Assembly (NCBI GenBank): GCA_907165065.1
Contig: OU015539.1
Span: 18,444,816 to 18,508,815 of the forward strand
DNA: 64,000 bases
Direction of reading: 5' to 3'
DNA from: Caprimulgus europaeus
Lineage: Eukaryota > Chordata > Aves > Caprimulgiformes > Caprimulgidae
Made by a program: the position numbers and the translations under genes. Numbering within the stretch: the first letter of the stretch is position 1; each line of letters opens with the position of its first letter. The notes beneath the pieces were generated by a model that did not search any database, was not told where the DNA came from, and saw only the letters and a program-made list of their open reading frames with translations. Below, in pieces: positions 1 through 21,845 of the stretch.

Positions 1-165
1 CTCTGCCATGTCCATACTTCCACTAAGGTCTCCAAAGCTCCCAAGCTTGGAATATGGAAGCAGAGCAAGTTTGCTTAAGCCCCAAAGCCCACTTGCCTGC
101 TTCTGAACTGGCAGGGACAGGAATGAAAACAGCACTGCACCAAGATACGCCCTTCTAGGGCCCCA

Positions 166-171
166 TTTATT
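166..171 (-). terminator. Candidate polyadenylation signal (distal)
   Basis: AATAAA on the minus strand about 625 bases beyond the stop codon, followed by a T-rich stretch (TGTTTTCATTCCTG). It would give a 3' UTR of about 0.6 kb. It is an alternative to the proximal signal; the sequence does not decide between them. Confidence 0.4.
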
Positions 172-639
172 AAGTGAGTACAAAAATAAGATCATTTAAG
201 TGCAGAGGCACAGTAATCTGCTCCATGGTGAAAGATACCTTGGTTAGCAGTAAACAGAGTTTACAACACCTTGTAAACAGACCCCTTTACAAGCAAGAAG
301 CGTACTGAAACAGGACACAGACTGGATTAAGGTTTCCCTGTGGCAGCGATACTCCACACTGTGCTCCTGGCAATGTCAGAGCACTCTGCACAAGGCGAGA
401 GCAGCCTTTGCTCCGCTCCGGGGAGCGCAGTGAGAGGAATGAAACACAGGGAACCTGCACTGTGAGCAGCTGAAAAGGTGCCGCAGCATTTTCCGAGGAC
501 GCTGGCTCACCCCTTGTCAGGTTTCTTCTGCAATGAAAAATAATGGCCAAAGCTCGAGTGCACTATGGAAGGTTTTAAAATTACTGAATTTTTTTTTACA
601 GCAACCTGTTGCATGGTTGAATAAAAAATATATATTTTT

Positions 640-645
640 TTTATT
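640..645 (-). terminator. Candidate polyadenylation signal (proximal)
   Basis: AATAAA on the minus strand, about 150 bases beyond the C11orf24 stop codon, in a very A/T-rich stretch. It would give a short 3' UTR. The surrounding A-runs make chance occurrence likely. Confidence 0.4.
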
Positions 646-795
646 AATACAGTACATGGCATTTCTCCTCAATTGCACCAGAAGTAAATTTGGAAGCACT
701 TTCAGTTTGTGTCATAGGCAAACAGGACAGAAACAAGTCAGGCAGGCTTTCAGTCTCCTTTCCATCTCTCTGCCCGCTGTTTTGTCCCCACCCTG

Positions 796-8714
<7,919 letters not shown>

Positions 8715-9152
8715 CGTCGGGGTTGGCCCTGCAGGGAGCCTTCTCTTCCCAGGAGCAATTCTATCTTATATCACTTCCAGATCCACTGCACAATACCTAT
8801 TAAAAAAAAAAGAAAAAGAGAAAAAAGAAAGAAAAATTATCAATTTATATCAAAAGAGTGTTCTGCTAAACACACCCCTACCAGCAGGAATGGAAAAAAA
8901 ATGTACAAAAGGCAGTCGAGTGCTATGACACACACTCTGCAGGCAACGACACAGAGGTGGGAAAAGACCATTCCCAGATTCACGGAGAGGCTGGCTCTTT
9001 GGAAAGGGAACTTTGCTCTTCTTCCCTCAGGCCCTGACAGAGAACAGCTCAAGTCAAAAGCCATGTGTACAAAGCCAAACTCAAAGCCCAGAGGCCTATG
9101 GCAGCACAGACATGACTCACAGCGCAGTCTTTTGACTCACTCTGGGACCTTA

Positions 9153-9645
9153 ATCATAGAATCACAGGATGATTTGGGTTGGGAGGGACCTTCAAGCTCA
9201 TCCAGTCCCAACCCCACTGCCAGCAGCAGGGACACCTTCCACTAGACCAGGTTGCTCAAAGCCTCATCCAACCTGGCCCAGAACACTTCCAGGGAGGAGC
9301 AGCCACAGCTTCTCTGGCCAACCTGGGACAGGGTCTCACCACCCTCACACCAAACAATTTCTTCCTCACATCTCATCTCCATCTCCCCTCTGCCACTTTC
9401 AAGCCATCACCCCTCGTCCTGTCACTCCCTGCCCTTGGCCAAAGTCCCTCCCCAGCCTTCTTGGAGCCCCTTCAGGTACTGAGAGGCCACTGGAAGGTCT
9501 CCCTGGAGCCTTCTCTTCTCCAGGCTGAACAGCCCCAACCCTCTCAGCCTGTCCTCATAGGAGAAATGCTCCAGCCTGGGTGAAAAATTTCCTCCTAGTA
9601 TCTAACCTAAATCTCCCTCTCTTAGTTTAAAACCATTTTCCAGGC
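9153..9645 (-). mobile_element. CR1 LINE fragment (GGAGCAGCCAC subtype)
   Basis: Same subtype as 5208-5740, nearly identical over the first 400 bases. From about 9580 the sequence switches to a different CR1 segment (AAAATTTCCTCCTAGTATC), so the copy is rearranged or two copies abut. Confidence 0.88.
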
Positions 9646-10330
9646 TCAGCAGAAGGGTTTGCCCCAGCTGGAACACACTGATAAAGTGGAATCGTAGTCC
9701 TGGACCTTGCCTTTACATGAAGTCAGTCCAAACCGAGCACCAACCGGAGCTGATTCCTGCTTTGCTTTTCCAACGCATTGCAAAATGCTACAAGAAACTT
9801 TGATTGAAAATGAGCACAAATCAATATTTCAGGCCTTCTAAGACATTACCCAGACACATCAGCTGTTTGGGAAGAAGATGCACACCTACAGCAAGCCGTC
9901 ACTTCCCCACATAAACCAACCAACAGGCAATGGCTTTTCTTCATTACTAATGCACGCAGGAGACTCTCCCAGTGGATGGGCTCTCATCCCTGGAGTCACT
10001 GGAGCAGCTCCCACTGACTTCAGAGCAGATCATCAGCTTCCACCTGGATTAATCCTCTTGTTTCCAAGACTTTTTAAAGCTTTATATGAGCTTCCAAACA
10101 GTTCAGCTGGAACCAGACCAACTGCAAGTCTCTTCCCTGAGCAGCTTTCGAGGGCAATCCTCTTCCTCATCACTGAGCCAAGTGTTAGTCCTCATCCTGC
10201 AGTTACGAAGGGAAGTGTCACGGCCTCCAAAGAGCACTGAGATCCAGTTTTGCGTGACACCTCAGAGGTGTGCGTGACGGCTGCAGTTGGAGACGCGAAG
10301 GCAGTTCACGAGACTGGGTGAGCAGCATGT

Positions 10331-10377
10331 GTGAAGCATGTAACAGCATGTGAAGCATGTGAAGCATGTAACAGCAT
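10331..10377. repeat. Short tandem repeat GTGAAGCATGTAACAGCAT
   Basis: Two exact 19-bp units (10331-10349 and 10359-10377) flank one 9-bp partial unit, GTGAAGCAT (10350-10358). Confidence 0.85.
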
Positions 10378-12813
10378 CGTGAAAGCCACCCAGCAGCCAT
10401 CAGAAACACGCGCTCAGCCCTGATGGAGCCGTCCGTGAAACAAGTTTTGCCGTGAGCTCGCAACTCCAGTCCCAACCACACTTGTGAATTTAAGAATCTG
10501 AGTAAGAGCCATTTTTTTACCTCCAGGAAGCCCAGGATAACATTTATCAGCTTTGACTCCCAGACTGCAACATTTGGATGCTTCATACCGTGAAACTTTT
10601 GTTTCCGAATTTTCCTCCTCACTCTACATCCTAATGCCCCAAAACAGCGTAACAGAGTTTTGGCCTCAAAATCACCCTGCCTGAAAAAGGGTGAAATATA
10701 AACAGCTACCCCAAGTTTTGCAGAGGACACACAACATACAGGTCCATATTGGACTATTAAAGAGTCAAAGCTGGAGACAAAACTGGATACTCAAATTCAG
10801 CATCCCTAATCATCCTACAAGTTCTCTAAGGAACTCAAAGCCTCCTCCTGCCCCTTTATTTATTCTAGTAAAAAGAGTTATTTTGCCTGTTGAAAATAGA
10901 TGGATTTTAGATGTAGAACAGATTTCTACATCTTCTGCTCTTCCAGAGAGCAGAGGATCCCAAAAGGACCAAACCACACAGTACTTGCACTGCTGCCCTC
11001 AGCCCGTGCCCTCCTCCACGGCGTTCTCCCCGGAGGAAGCGTGCACACCATCACGCTTGTTTTCTGCAAACAGGTTTCTCATTGCAGCCACAAGTTCATG
11101 CCTGGGTCATGCCACCTGGCAGCTGGAAATATTTCCAAGTCTGACCTGACAGTAGAATTCTTGCCTGGGAACAGCAGCTCACCAGCCCCATCTAGTCCTG
11201 TGTACCAGAGACTGCAGACGATGACCAGCTTCACCAGGGTCTCTCTCCCATTTTACACCCCACATGCCCAGGCTGACTTCACTCACTCCTTCACATCATC
11301 TGCTCTTCCAAAAGCACCTTAGCAGGAGATGAAAGAACCAGAGATGACCTGTGAGATGCACAACCACAGCCCCTGCAACAGGGTATGAGGTGTCAGCTGC
11401 TCCAGAGAGCAGAGCTGTGTCTTCGGCCAGGAACTGCTCATAGGAATTTGTGTTATTCAGCCAAGACAGCTCCAATACTTTTCCCTCTGTTCTGAATTAC
11501 AAGGCACTTCCAGGAGTTTGCCTGAGCCTTTAGCACGCTCTTGCTGTCACTCTTAGCATATGCTGCAGCCTAACCATGGAAAAATCCAGTTGACAAGACT
11601 GGGAGCAAGAGGAAAAGCAAGGGAAGATGTGAAATCTTCTGCCCACGTGAGATTTTTCCTAGAGCAGACAGATCCTTATTGCTGACAGACAGCAAAAAAT
11701 TGCTTTAAATTCCAAATACTTAAAGCAAGCGATTGGGGTTCCCTCAGGGACACTATAGGTACCTCACCAAGAACTTAAGAGTATTCTTTGTCAGCCTCCA
11801 CTCCCACCATGACATGCAGAAATCAGTGCACCCTTTGTAAAGGTCACAGGCAGACATTTAACAACTTGGCCTTGAAAAAAATACATTGTTAAAAAAATAC
11901 ATCATTAAGGGTAAAATTTTACAGAGAGCCCAGCTTATGTTTGCTGTCCCTTTTCGAAGGAAAGGGCTTAGGAGAAGCAATATTCTATAGCCTAGGAAGT
12001 GACCCCGAGAATGAATTGGCTGTGCAATAATGTATGCATTTACTGTTTTAAAGAAAATAGTCAAGAATAGCAGCAATGAATGCAAACACAGAGCCCTCTC
12101 TTATTGTAGGGGGATTTTTCCTACCTTTACTCATACCTCTGTAGTTATAGTAACCAACTCTCAAAGAATAAACCCCTTCCATTCCGTTTTGGAAACGCAG
12201 ATGTAGCAGCATTATATCTATGCATAAATACTAGGAGGGTTATTGTAGTGAAATCTCAGCCTTTTAGGACAAATAAAATAAACTTAATTAATCTCAACTG
12301 ACACAAGAGCTACATATATTTGTAAGATCAAATGTTGATCGCTCTCAGTGTCCAGAAGATGTTGCATTAGCACCATCCCACCAGACGTCCTTCCCATCAC
12401 ACTTGACTGCAAGAGCTCCAGAGAGCAAAATCCCAACAAATGCCTCTCACTGCTTCCAAAGCACCTGGCAGCCTTTCTGGATGAGGCCAGCACTGGTTGG
12501 GGCGGGACAGCCGAGCTCAGACCCAAGAGGTTTGGCTGCTCATTCCCTCTCACCAGGCAGGGTCTCCTCAGAGGCCGGCTGATAATCCCTTCCCCAGGGC
12601 GCTCAATACAAACTTACAAGCTTAAAATGATTTTCAATGTTCTTTGTCCAATTGCAGAAACCCCTTCAGGAGCTGCAGAGCGGCGTGAGGAGCAGGCGAA
12701 CGCGATGCACAGGCTGTGAGCAGAGCGGACAAGCCAACAGCTCATTTCCGAGCCCAGCGAGGGGATAACCAGACACAGTCACACCCTAACACAGCCCAGA
12801 TGATGCTGGGGGC

Positions 12814-13480
12814 CACAGAATCACAGACAGCTTTGGGTGGAAAGGGACCTTTCAAGGCCATCCAGTCCAACCCCCATGCAGTGACAGGGACATCTTCAAC
12901 GAGATCAGGATGCTCAGAGCCCTGTCCAGCCTGACCTGTCCAGGGACGGGGCTTCTACCACCTCTCTGGGCAACCTGTTCCAATGCTTGACCACCTTGTC
13001 AGTGAAGAAGTTTTTCCTCATATCCAACCTAAACCTCCCTGAGCACAACTGGAGCCCATTTCCTCTTGTCCTGTCCCTTGGTCCTTGGTGGAACAGACCC
13101 ACCCCCACCTCTCTCCACCCTCCTTGCAGGGACTTGGACAGAGCCAGAAGGTCTCCCCTCAGCCTCCTTTTCTCCAGGCTCAGCACCCCCAGTTCCCTCA
13201 GCCGGGAACTCAGCACACTTGTGCTCCAGACCCTTCCCCAGCTCCGTTCCCTTCTCTGGACACGCTCCAGCACCTCCAGGTCTGTCTTGGAGTCAGGGGC
13301 CCAACACTGAACCCAGCACTCGAGCTGCGGCTTCACCAGTGCCCAGTCCAGAGGGACCCTGCTCCTACTGGCCACAGTGGTGCTGACCCAGACCAGGATG
13401 TCCTTGGCATTCTTGGCCACCTGGGCACTCTCCTGGCTCATGTTCAGCCAGCTATTTACCAAGACCCCCAGGTCCTTTTC
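12814..13480 (-). mobile_element. CR1 LINE fragment, replicase C-terminal remnant
   Basis: Starts at the 3' end (ACAGAATCACAGACAGC) and reads on the minus strand into a frame with the blocks VLERVQRRERSW, LREL and RDRTRGNG, the C-terminal end of CR1 ORF2. It has no reverse transcriptase domain and is 5'-truncated near 13480. Confidence 0.9.
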
Positions 13481-14432
13481 TTATTACAAGCAATCAGCTT
13501 TATTTCTGCCTTCCCATCACATTCTAGCCAGTCCCATCAGCTCCATTTGTCCTCAGAGACCACAGTGAGTCCCGACCCCACACACCTGCATCCCAGAAAA
13601 GCACCAGCTAAAGCTGCTCCTCCACATCCTGTTGCTCACCAGAAGAAACAATCCTCTGGCTGTTGGAAACGACACGAGGGAAGAGCTGAACACTACTGTT
13701 CCTATCACAAGTAATTTTGAGAAATCAGGGCAAAATTCACTCTTTGAGCACTACCTTCTCCATCTGTAGCACATCCCCAAGGAAATTAAAAGTCAAACCA
13801 AACCACAAAAGACAGCAACAAATAAAATCTGGGAAAGGACTACACTCTGAAAAATGCAAAGTTTACTTGTACCATCTGTGGCTGTAGCTCAGCAGGGAAC
13901 AAGCACGCAGGAAAAGCAGAATAACTTTGAGTCACCAAGCGAATGATGGCTTTGCAATGTGCACACACGTCCAGAGGGCATTGCCTGCTGGGCTGCAGGA
14001 GCATTCCTCCCTTCTTGCTGATTCCCCTGTGCTCCAGCCAAGGAATTTGTGGAAAAAACCAAAACAAAACCCCAAAAAACCCAAAGTATTATTTCAAACA
14101 ACACTGGTTGGGGTGATGTTGCAAGAGCAGAGTGAAGCTTTTGGAGCCCTTGCCTCCATGCCCTCCCAGTCAGCCTCAGTTGCTCCTGGTTAAGCAGCTA
14201 CAAGGTGTGTGAAGTGACAGCACTGAAGCAAAAGGAGAGATGTAGAACTAGACAAGAGAACAGGGAAGGAGGGAGTGTGCATGTGAGAGATCACAGGTAC
14301 AAAGTGAGCAAAGCAAATTATTTAGGGCAACACATGTTCCTGTCAGCTGTCATCAAAGAGCCAGCAGATACTGCCCCAAAATTCATACTTAAAACTGTGC
14401 ATGGACTAGGCATGAAATAAGGTCAAAGAGCT

Positions 14433-15437
14433 TGGGATGGGTTTGTGTGTGGAGGGGTTGTGTTTGGTAGTGGGGAAAGGGGCTACAGTGATGACCCCTG
14501 TGAGAAGCTTTGAGAAGCTCCCCTGGCTCCAAGAAGAACCCACCTCCAGCCCAGGCTGAGCCAGTCAGTGATAGGGAAACAGCTCTGCAAATCCATATTG
14601 ATGAGGGGAAGGACTGGTTTGGTGAGGAAGGAGAGAGCCATCAGGAGACCACTGACTTCAAGAAAAGACATCACGGACATGAGAAAAGAGAATGAGGAGG
14701 AGAGGAGACAAGGAACTACAGATACCCAGATCAGCAAGGAGGAGAGTAGGAGAAGGTAAATGGGGTCACCTGCAGCCCATGGAAGTTCAATGGAAGAGCA
14801 GATACCCTTGTGTAGGCCATGGAGGACTCCACACTGGAGCAGAAAGCTGAGCCCAAGGTTAGTTGTGATTGAATTGAGAGCTCATGACAGAGCAAGAAGA
14901 CCCCAGTGATGCTGACACCAGAGCAGGGGGAGGAGGTGCACTGGACCCATCTGCAGCCCGTGGTGTCCCCACGCCAGAGCCGGGAGCTGAGCCCGGAGAG
15001 GTCCGTGACTCCATGGGCGGTGGAACACTTTGTTCCTGGACTCTTTCACCCCACGGGAGGGATCTCGGGTCGGGAAGAGCAGCAGAGAGGAACTGACTGG
15101 GGGTTCACCATTCCCTGTCCCTGTGCCCTGGGGGAGAAGGGAGAGAAATGGGGAGCAAAGTGATGGGAGCCCGGGAAGAAGGGAGGGGTGGGGGAAGGTG
15201 CTGTCAGAGGTGGTTGTTGTGTCTCACTGTCCTGCTCTGATTGATTGGGAACGAATTAAATGGATTTTTCTTCCCCCAGTGGAGTCTGTTTTGCCCGTGC
15301 CCATCCCTGGTGAGTGAGCCCTCCCTGTCCTCATCCCACCCCACCAGCCCCTTGGTGAGTTTCTCTCCCCATCTCACGGGGTGAGGGCAGTGAGTGAAGG
15401 ACCCGGCATGGTCCGAGCTGTGGCTGAAACCACCTCA
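14433..15437 (-). mobile_element. Solo LTR, 1005 bp, ERVL-like, perfect 5-bp TSD
   Basis: The element begins TGGGATGGG and ends CACCTCA, giving TG...CA termini. It is flanked on both sides by the exact duplication GAGCT (14428-14432 and 15438-15442). Homologous sequence occurs at 20960-21430 and, inverted, at 34746-35722. No gag, pol or env sequence is attached, so it is a solo LTR. A 5-bp duplication is typical of ERVL-class integration. Orientation is set by the TGnnnTGGTTT end shared with the other LTRs here. Confidence 0.85.
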
Positions 15438-16301
15438 GAGCTGCAAAGAAATCTTCTATCCTTGGTATAACAAAGCAGGGAAAACAAGGGTAGAAAACCT
15501 TTAGCAGGCAATGATGCTCCTCTCCCACCCAGCTGAGAAGACATAAGGCCTAGTTCCAACTCGCAGTCGCTGCTGATCCTTCAGATGTTGCCAGCTCTCA
15601 AAACAAGAGCTACATTCACTCTTTAGAAACGAGAATTGAAGCAGATTTTGCTGAGGGGAGACAAGCACATCCCGCTATGCGAATCGAGGCTAGAAGGGAA
15701 GGAGGCAGGGAATCTGTGCTGAAACCCTGAGAAGCATTGGGCTTCCCAAGCTTGCCTCCAACTCTGAAGTTGCACATGTGGAGGGGTCTGGAGACAGAAG
15801 GGGCAGCACCAGCGCCCACGAGGCCAATCCACTGTCCGCTGAGCATGAGCAGATGAAGTTACATCATTCTCTGAACAGCAGCTTCAGATTTTTTTGCTCC
15901 CAAAGAAAGTTAATGACCTGTTTCTACAAAATGTTGTGTGCTGTCAACAGTGGAGGATGAACTGAACAGAGATTGTGAAGCAGAGAAGCATCAGACATTA
16001 CAGGAGAGGAAATGCATCACTATGTCCCTGGTCTGGACACAGTTCCTTTGACTTCCCAAGACACCTGTGGATCATGAAGCGTTCCCACTTCCTTAAAAAA
16101 CCCAGGATAGGTCAAAGGTCCATTTGTTGCCCCAGTATAGGCTCTCCATGCCCCCACCATCTCCAGTATTAACAAAATGCTCCTCTGAGAGGATGACTGA
16201 GGTGGAACGTGCACAGTTCCACACTTTCAGAGGGAGTTTTGAAGGAAAATGTGGCTAGAAATCACCGAGTCTTATCTCATGGATATATCAGCCAGGCTAA
16301 G

Positions 16302-16950
16302 ATCACAGAGTCACAGCATGGTGGGGCTGGAAGGGACCTCTGGAGATCATCCAGTCCAACCCCCCTGCCAGAGCAGGGCCATCTCCAGCAGGTTGCACAC
16401 GATGGTGTCCAGGTGGGTTTGAATCTCTCCAGAGAAGGAGACTCCACACCCTCTCTGGGCAGCCTGGCCCAGGGCTCTGGCACCCTCACACTCAGGAAGT
16501 TTCTCCTCATGTTTCAGTGGAACCTCCTGTGTTCCAGTTTGTGCCCATTGCCCCTTGTCCTGTCAATGGGCACCACTGAGAGGAGTCTGGCCCCATCCTC
16601 TCAACACCCACCCTTTAGGTATTGATCAGCATTGATAAGGTCCCCTCTCAGTCTGCTCTTCTCCAGGCTGAACAGACCCAGCTCTCTCAGCCCCTCCTCA
16701 TAAGAAAGATGCTCCAGCCCCTCATCATCTCTGTGGCCTCCACTGGACTCTCTCCAGAAGTTCCCTGTCTCTCTTGAACTGGGGAGCCCAGAACTGGACA
16801 CAGCACTCCAGATGTGGCCTCACTGGGACACAGCAGAGAGGGAAGAGAACTTCCCTCAACCTGCTGGCCACACTCTTGTGAATGCACCCCAAGGAGATCA
16901 TTGGCCTTTTTAGCCACAAGGACACATTGCTGGCTCATGGTCAGCTTACA
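16302..16950 (-). mobile_element. CR1 LINE fragment, distinct subtype
   Basis: The 3' end begins ATCACAGAGTCACAGC. The body has the 'ggttgcacacgatggtgtcc' segment not seen in the other subtypes, then the typical [11 protein letters not shown] frame on the minus strand and a segment matching further-upstream replicase sequence up to about 16950. Confidence 0.9.
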
Positions 16951-19900
16951 GTGGATGGTGACAAACAAGTTGGATCTGATAAACACAGAGCATTCGAGGC
17001 TGATCTGCTGCAACAGTAGGATGCAAGTTACACACGCTCCAAAACGTGATTTGGAGAAGAAACATTGCCAGCTCAGGTCTGGAAGAACATCACAAACATT
17101 CATTCTCCTACCACACAACTTCAGAGCATAACACTGGACAGCTGGCACCTATTCTGGAAGAGCTGCACACCCCTCCACATCAGCCGGCACTCCTCACTGC
17201 AGCAAGCACAACAGAGCATTGGGTGGACGTGGGTTTGGTCTGCTGCTGCCTTTTCTGATGTTTCTCCTGACACGTGTCCACAAAGATTTTAAAAAACCCT
17301 ACAAAGCCAAGAAGTCCACACTGACTGCATCACGCTGCAATCTGTTAAGAACAACAGCCCAATAAGCAAAAACATATTAATTAGGCAGCCATAAAGTTAG
17401 ACACCTCCTCCCCTAAACACAAGCCACCTCCTCCTGTTTGTAGCACGGTCCCCACCTATGGCTGAACCTCCCACCAACCTGCATGGCACACACCACACAG
17501 CAGAGGTGACTGCGATGCCTGTAGCAGCATCTACAAGCTTCAGAGAATGAGCCAGCAGATGCCAAGAGCCACAAATGATGAAGTGAAAAGAACAGAGAGA
17601 GCATCCTTGCTCAGCACACCCAACACACCCTCTGGATTCACATTTGACCAACTCAGATGGGAGTTATTAAAGTTATTAGTTTTGGTTTGAACTTGACCAG
17701 TTTTACCCATCTCCATCTTTGTATGCCGTGGTTCCCCACCCATATTCCTCTCTCAGAGCACAGGGCAGACAGCTTGGGCATTTGCTGCCCCACTAATGAG
17801 GACAGCCCACGCTGGCACCACTGAGGCTTCATGGCCATCACACTTGGCTTCTGAGAAAATAAATGGTAAAGCCTAAAAGCCCCAAACCAGCATCACCCAT
17901 CCATCATCCTTTCTCCCTCCTGTTAGGGCCATGTTCTGCAGTTCAGATGGTGAGCTGCACTACTCAGCAGGACAATTTCCCAGTGAAAAATGACCAGACA
18001 GCGATTCCATTTATGAAAATGTGGCTTGGTTTGGAATATCTGAAACAATCCAGTTTGAATATAAAGAAAAATGAACTGCCAAAGGCTAACTGAATAAAGC
18101 TGTGACTGGACAATAAATCTGTCAACAAAAATACCTCCAAGCAATAAAAATGTGCACTATGGCTCAGCTGCAGCCTTCCCCGGTCCGATCCGCACCCGGA
18201 GCAGCTCGCACATTTCCAGACACGCTGTGGTCTCCTGGGAACGGGAGATCACACGCAGGGCACTTCATACCACGTGTTTCAAATTAAACAGCTTTCAACA
18301 GGACCCTCAAAGGAGCCACCCCAGTGGGCTCCCACACAAACTCTGAGGCCATCAAGCTAATACAGAGCACGGGAGATTGAGAGGGTGAGAGGCAAGCTCA
18401 TGATTTGGTTTCTCGCAGCGCTGCAGCAGCAGGTAACCTCAGCACGTGTGCATTAGAAGGTAGAACCAGCTCAGTGGACCTGCACAGGAATAAGTTATGT
18501 CTGAGGTGCTGTTAAATTCACAACTGCTGAGCCTGGAGCTAACAGAGACTGCAGCGAGCAGGGACTTCAGCCTGAAGGGACAATTGACCAGGTGTTACTC
18601 TCGGAGCAAATAAAAGTACCAATGTGCTGAAGTCTGGTCAGGCACCCAGCCCCCCTCCCGCCCTGCAGCCCTGCACTGCAGGCAGCACTTCCCTGGCAAG
18701 AGCAGTCAGGTTAAATCTCACTGGAGTCGATCGTTTCAGCGCTATCTCTCACTCCAGATATTTCCGAGGACCCATTATGCTCTCCAGGTTCGTGTGGCTG
18801 TAACACTGATTTTAGGCATGTGGAAACAGAGGATGTGTCTCCATCCAGAACACGAGGCTCTGCAGGTACTCTCAGGAATGGAAGCCTGGGCATGGTTTTG
18901 AGCAGGTTCCACACAGCAGTGACAGCACTCTGTGGTACAAAAGCGCCAGAAAATATCGTGGAGAGCTCAGAAATGGACAAGAAAGTTCAGACAGCCTAGA
19001 AACAGCCCAAACACAGTCCCAGTGCAGTGACTGAAGGGGAACTTCTGCTCAGTGCTAAAAGAACTGGGAGGAAGGAAAGTATTTTTGGCTATTTCTCCTT
19101 TCTGCAAGGAAGTTGGATTTTTGAGCATTTCCTGAAATATGGAGAATGAAAAATAAAATGTTTAAAATTATCAAAAGATACATGCCTCCAGCTCCAGTTA
19201 TCCTCACAAGCAGAACAACCTGAAGGCTCATAGATTATAGGAGGTTTCTTCTTTTTAAGCTCACAACTCTGGCTAAAAACCAAAAGTAGCTTTATATGGA
19301 AGGCCTGCCAGGTGAGGTGCAGCACAAAGACATTATCACAACACGGTATGATACTGGGGAGCTTTCCACTGTATTGTTAGCACAAATCAAATATTCAAAC
19401 TCCAGCTCTCCAAGCCAGGAAGATGTTTATAGCAACCCCAAATGAAGGTTGCTGGCACATGCCTCCCTGCTTTGTGATTCTGACAGCTTGAAAGATGCAG
19501 AAATCACAGGGCAGGGTGGGTGGGGAAGCTCAGCCAAGTCTATTTCTTCCAAACAAAGAGAGAACTAAATGCAGTAGCAGCTCTCCTCATCCTTGCTGGC
19601 CTTAGCTGGGGTAGGTTCTTCATAGCCTATAAATCTTCAAGCCATGCACCAAACTGAATTTAAACCTATGTGTCACCAAAACCTAGAGGAAACCAGATCC
19701 TTCCCTCTCCTCACTCTCATGGCTGTTAAGGCAGCATCTGTGGAAGTGCTTCAGACCAGCACTTGGGTCTCCTATCTCCTACATGGCAACAGGGCAGCAG
19801 CTATGAGCTTTATGAACAACTCCTACCTTGTTCCAGGTTCCCCTTTTCAGTTTCAGAGGAACTCATTTAAGTTTTGAGTACTGATGCTAACTAATAAATA

Positions 19901-20959
19901 GGTCCCGGTAAAACGAGCTTGGGTTGAGCTCCTCAAAGCTTTTCCCAATGTCTTTGTGCAAAGCACTGCTTATTGATGGAAGGACTGCCCAGGCAGCAGC
20001 AGGTTCTTCTGAAGCTTTCTGAGCTCAATATGGAAAGTCTGTATATCTGTCTGCTGCTGACACTGCTCACAAGGAATCCAAAACTATTCCATAGGGTTAC
20101 CTGAATACCATGGGCACCCACAGTCAGCAGGGCAGCTCCCCAGGAAAGGTTGTGACTGCCACAAATATCAGTTTAACTTATACCAAAGACATGGAAGTGA
20201 AAATCCATGTTTTCCCATAATCTCTCTCGTGTTCTGTATTTTACTGAACACAGATGTTTTCTGAAGCTCTCTTGGATGCCTCTGTGCTTATCTTCAATTT
20301 TTGCTCAGCAGTACAGCAAAAGAATATGGAAAAAACAAAGCTGAAACCTCTCTCTCAAACTGTAACACCTGGACTTGGAACAAAAACAAGAGGTTATTCT
20401 TACTCCTCCAGATGTTGGGACCTAAAAGCAGCAGCACAGGCTGAACCTATTAGAAACTTCTGGCTACCAATTTTATGGCAAAGATGCTCTGATCCTGTAA
20501 TGAGGGGAACACTGACCTAGAAAAGCCAAAATACCAAGAAGATCAGTCCATCCCGGTCCAAAGATGAGCTTAGCATGAACTAATTATCCAGGTCAAGAGA
20601 CTGCCTGTGAGAGGTTGTCCAAGCAGGGACAACAAAAACAAGGATAAGGACAAACATGTGAAAGCCATACTACAAGTAGTAACCCCTACCACTTGTTTCA
20701 ATTCACTCAGTGGTGTTTTGAAGACTTCAGCTCCAGTGTAACCCAGTACAAACCTGTCTGATACCATCAGATTGCAGCAGGACACCATTACAGCTCAGGA
20801 ATCAACAGGTGGAACAGGCTGTGACTGAATGAAATCAGATCCAAAACAAGAGACATGCCGAGAATTAAATAATTCATACTCGAATTAGCAGCTACCTCCT
20901 GCCTTCCACACCCCACCTTTCACTCCAAATCCAGTTTGCTGCCAGAGTCCCTGCAAGGC

Positions 20960-21430
20960 TGGCGTGGGGGGGTTGTGGGTGTAGAGGGGCTGCTTTTGGT
21001 AGTGGGGAAAGGGGCTACAGCGATGGCCCCTGTGAGAAGCTTTGAGAAGCTCCCCTGGCTCCAAGAAGAACCCACCTCCAGCCCAGGCTGGGCCAGTCAG
21101 TGATAGGGAAACACCTCTGCAAATCCATATTGATGAGGGGAAGAACTGGTTTGAAAAGAAGAAGGAGGAGACAACCTGGAGGAGAGGCCATTGACCTGAA
21201 CAAAAGAAGAGAGCATCGTTTCCATGAGGAAGGAGGAGGCAGAGCAGGGGGAAGATAGACAACCTCAGACACTGGGATCACAGAAGAGTTGGGGGGATGG
21301 TAAATGAGGTCCCTGCAGCCCATGGAAGTTCAGTGGTGGAGCAGACACCCACGTGTAGGCCATGGAGGACTCCATGCTGGAGCAGAAAGCTGAGCCTGAG
21401 GGCAAGTGTGACTGAAATGAGACCCCAGAG
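20960..21430 (-). mobile_element. Truncated LTR of the 14433-15437 family
   Basis: The stretch from TTGGTAGTGGGGAAAGG to the AGCAGAAAGCTGAGCC block is nearly the same as in the 1005-bp LTR, with internal deletions. Homology stops near 21430, so roughly half of the LTR is missing. Confidence 0.8.
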
Positions 21431-21801
21431 ACACTCAACGCCACAGCACCTTCTTCAACCTCATCCTTTAAAGCAACTTTAGGATAACAGCTCACACTTT
21501 AAACTCACTAATTTTCCAGAGAGCCTGGCTGTAACTGAACAGTCAAGTACTTCTAGCCTTCAGTGAAGGATTTGCACAAGTTTCACGTGCAAGTGTGGAG
21601 AAATTAAAGGCTTCCTCCCCTTCTGCCTCCATCAGCTTCCCAACAAAATCCAGCTTCTGTCTAAGCACTCAGCTCCTGGGGCACCCAAGCCACTTGAAAG
21701 GCAGGTCCTTCCACTCCAGTTGCCTCAGATCGTACCAGGAGGTCACTCTGCCCAAGCAGACAATGGAGCAGAAGTGCCCCGCAGCGAGGATGTTCACAGC
21801 A

Positions 21802-21845
21802 TGGGCTGGGGTTTTGGGGGTTGGTTTTGGTTTGGGGTTTGGTTT
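21802..21845 (+). repeat. G/T-rich tract with quadruplex potential
   Basis: Four runs of at least three G (GGG, GGGG, GGGGG, GGGG) are separated by T-rich loops, one of them long. It is simple sequence similar to 2219-2266. Confidence 0.45.
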
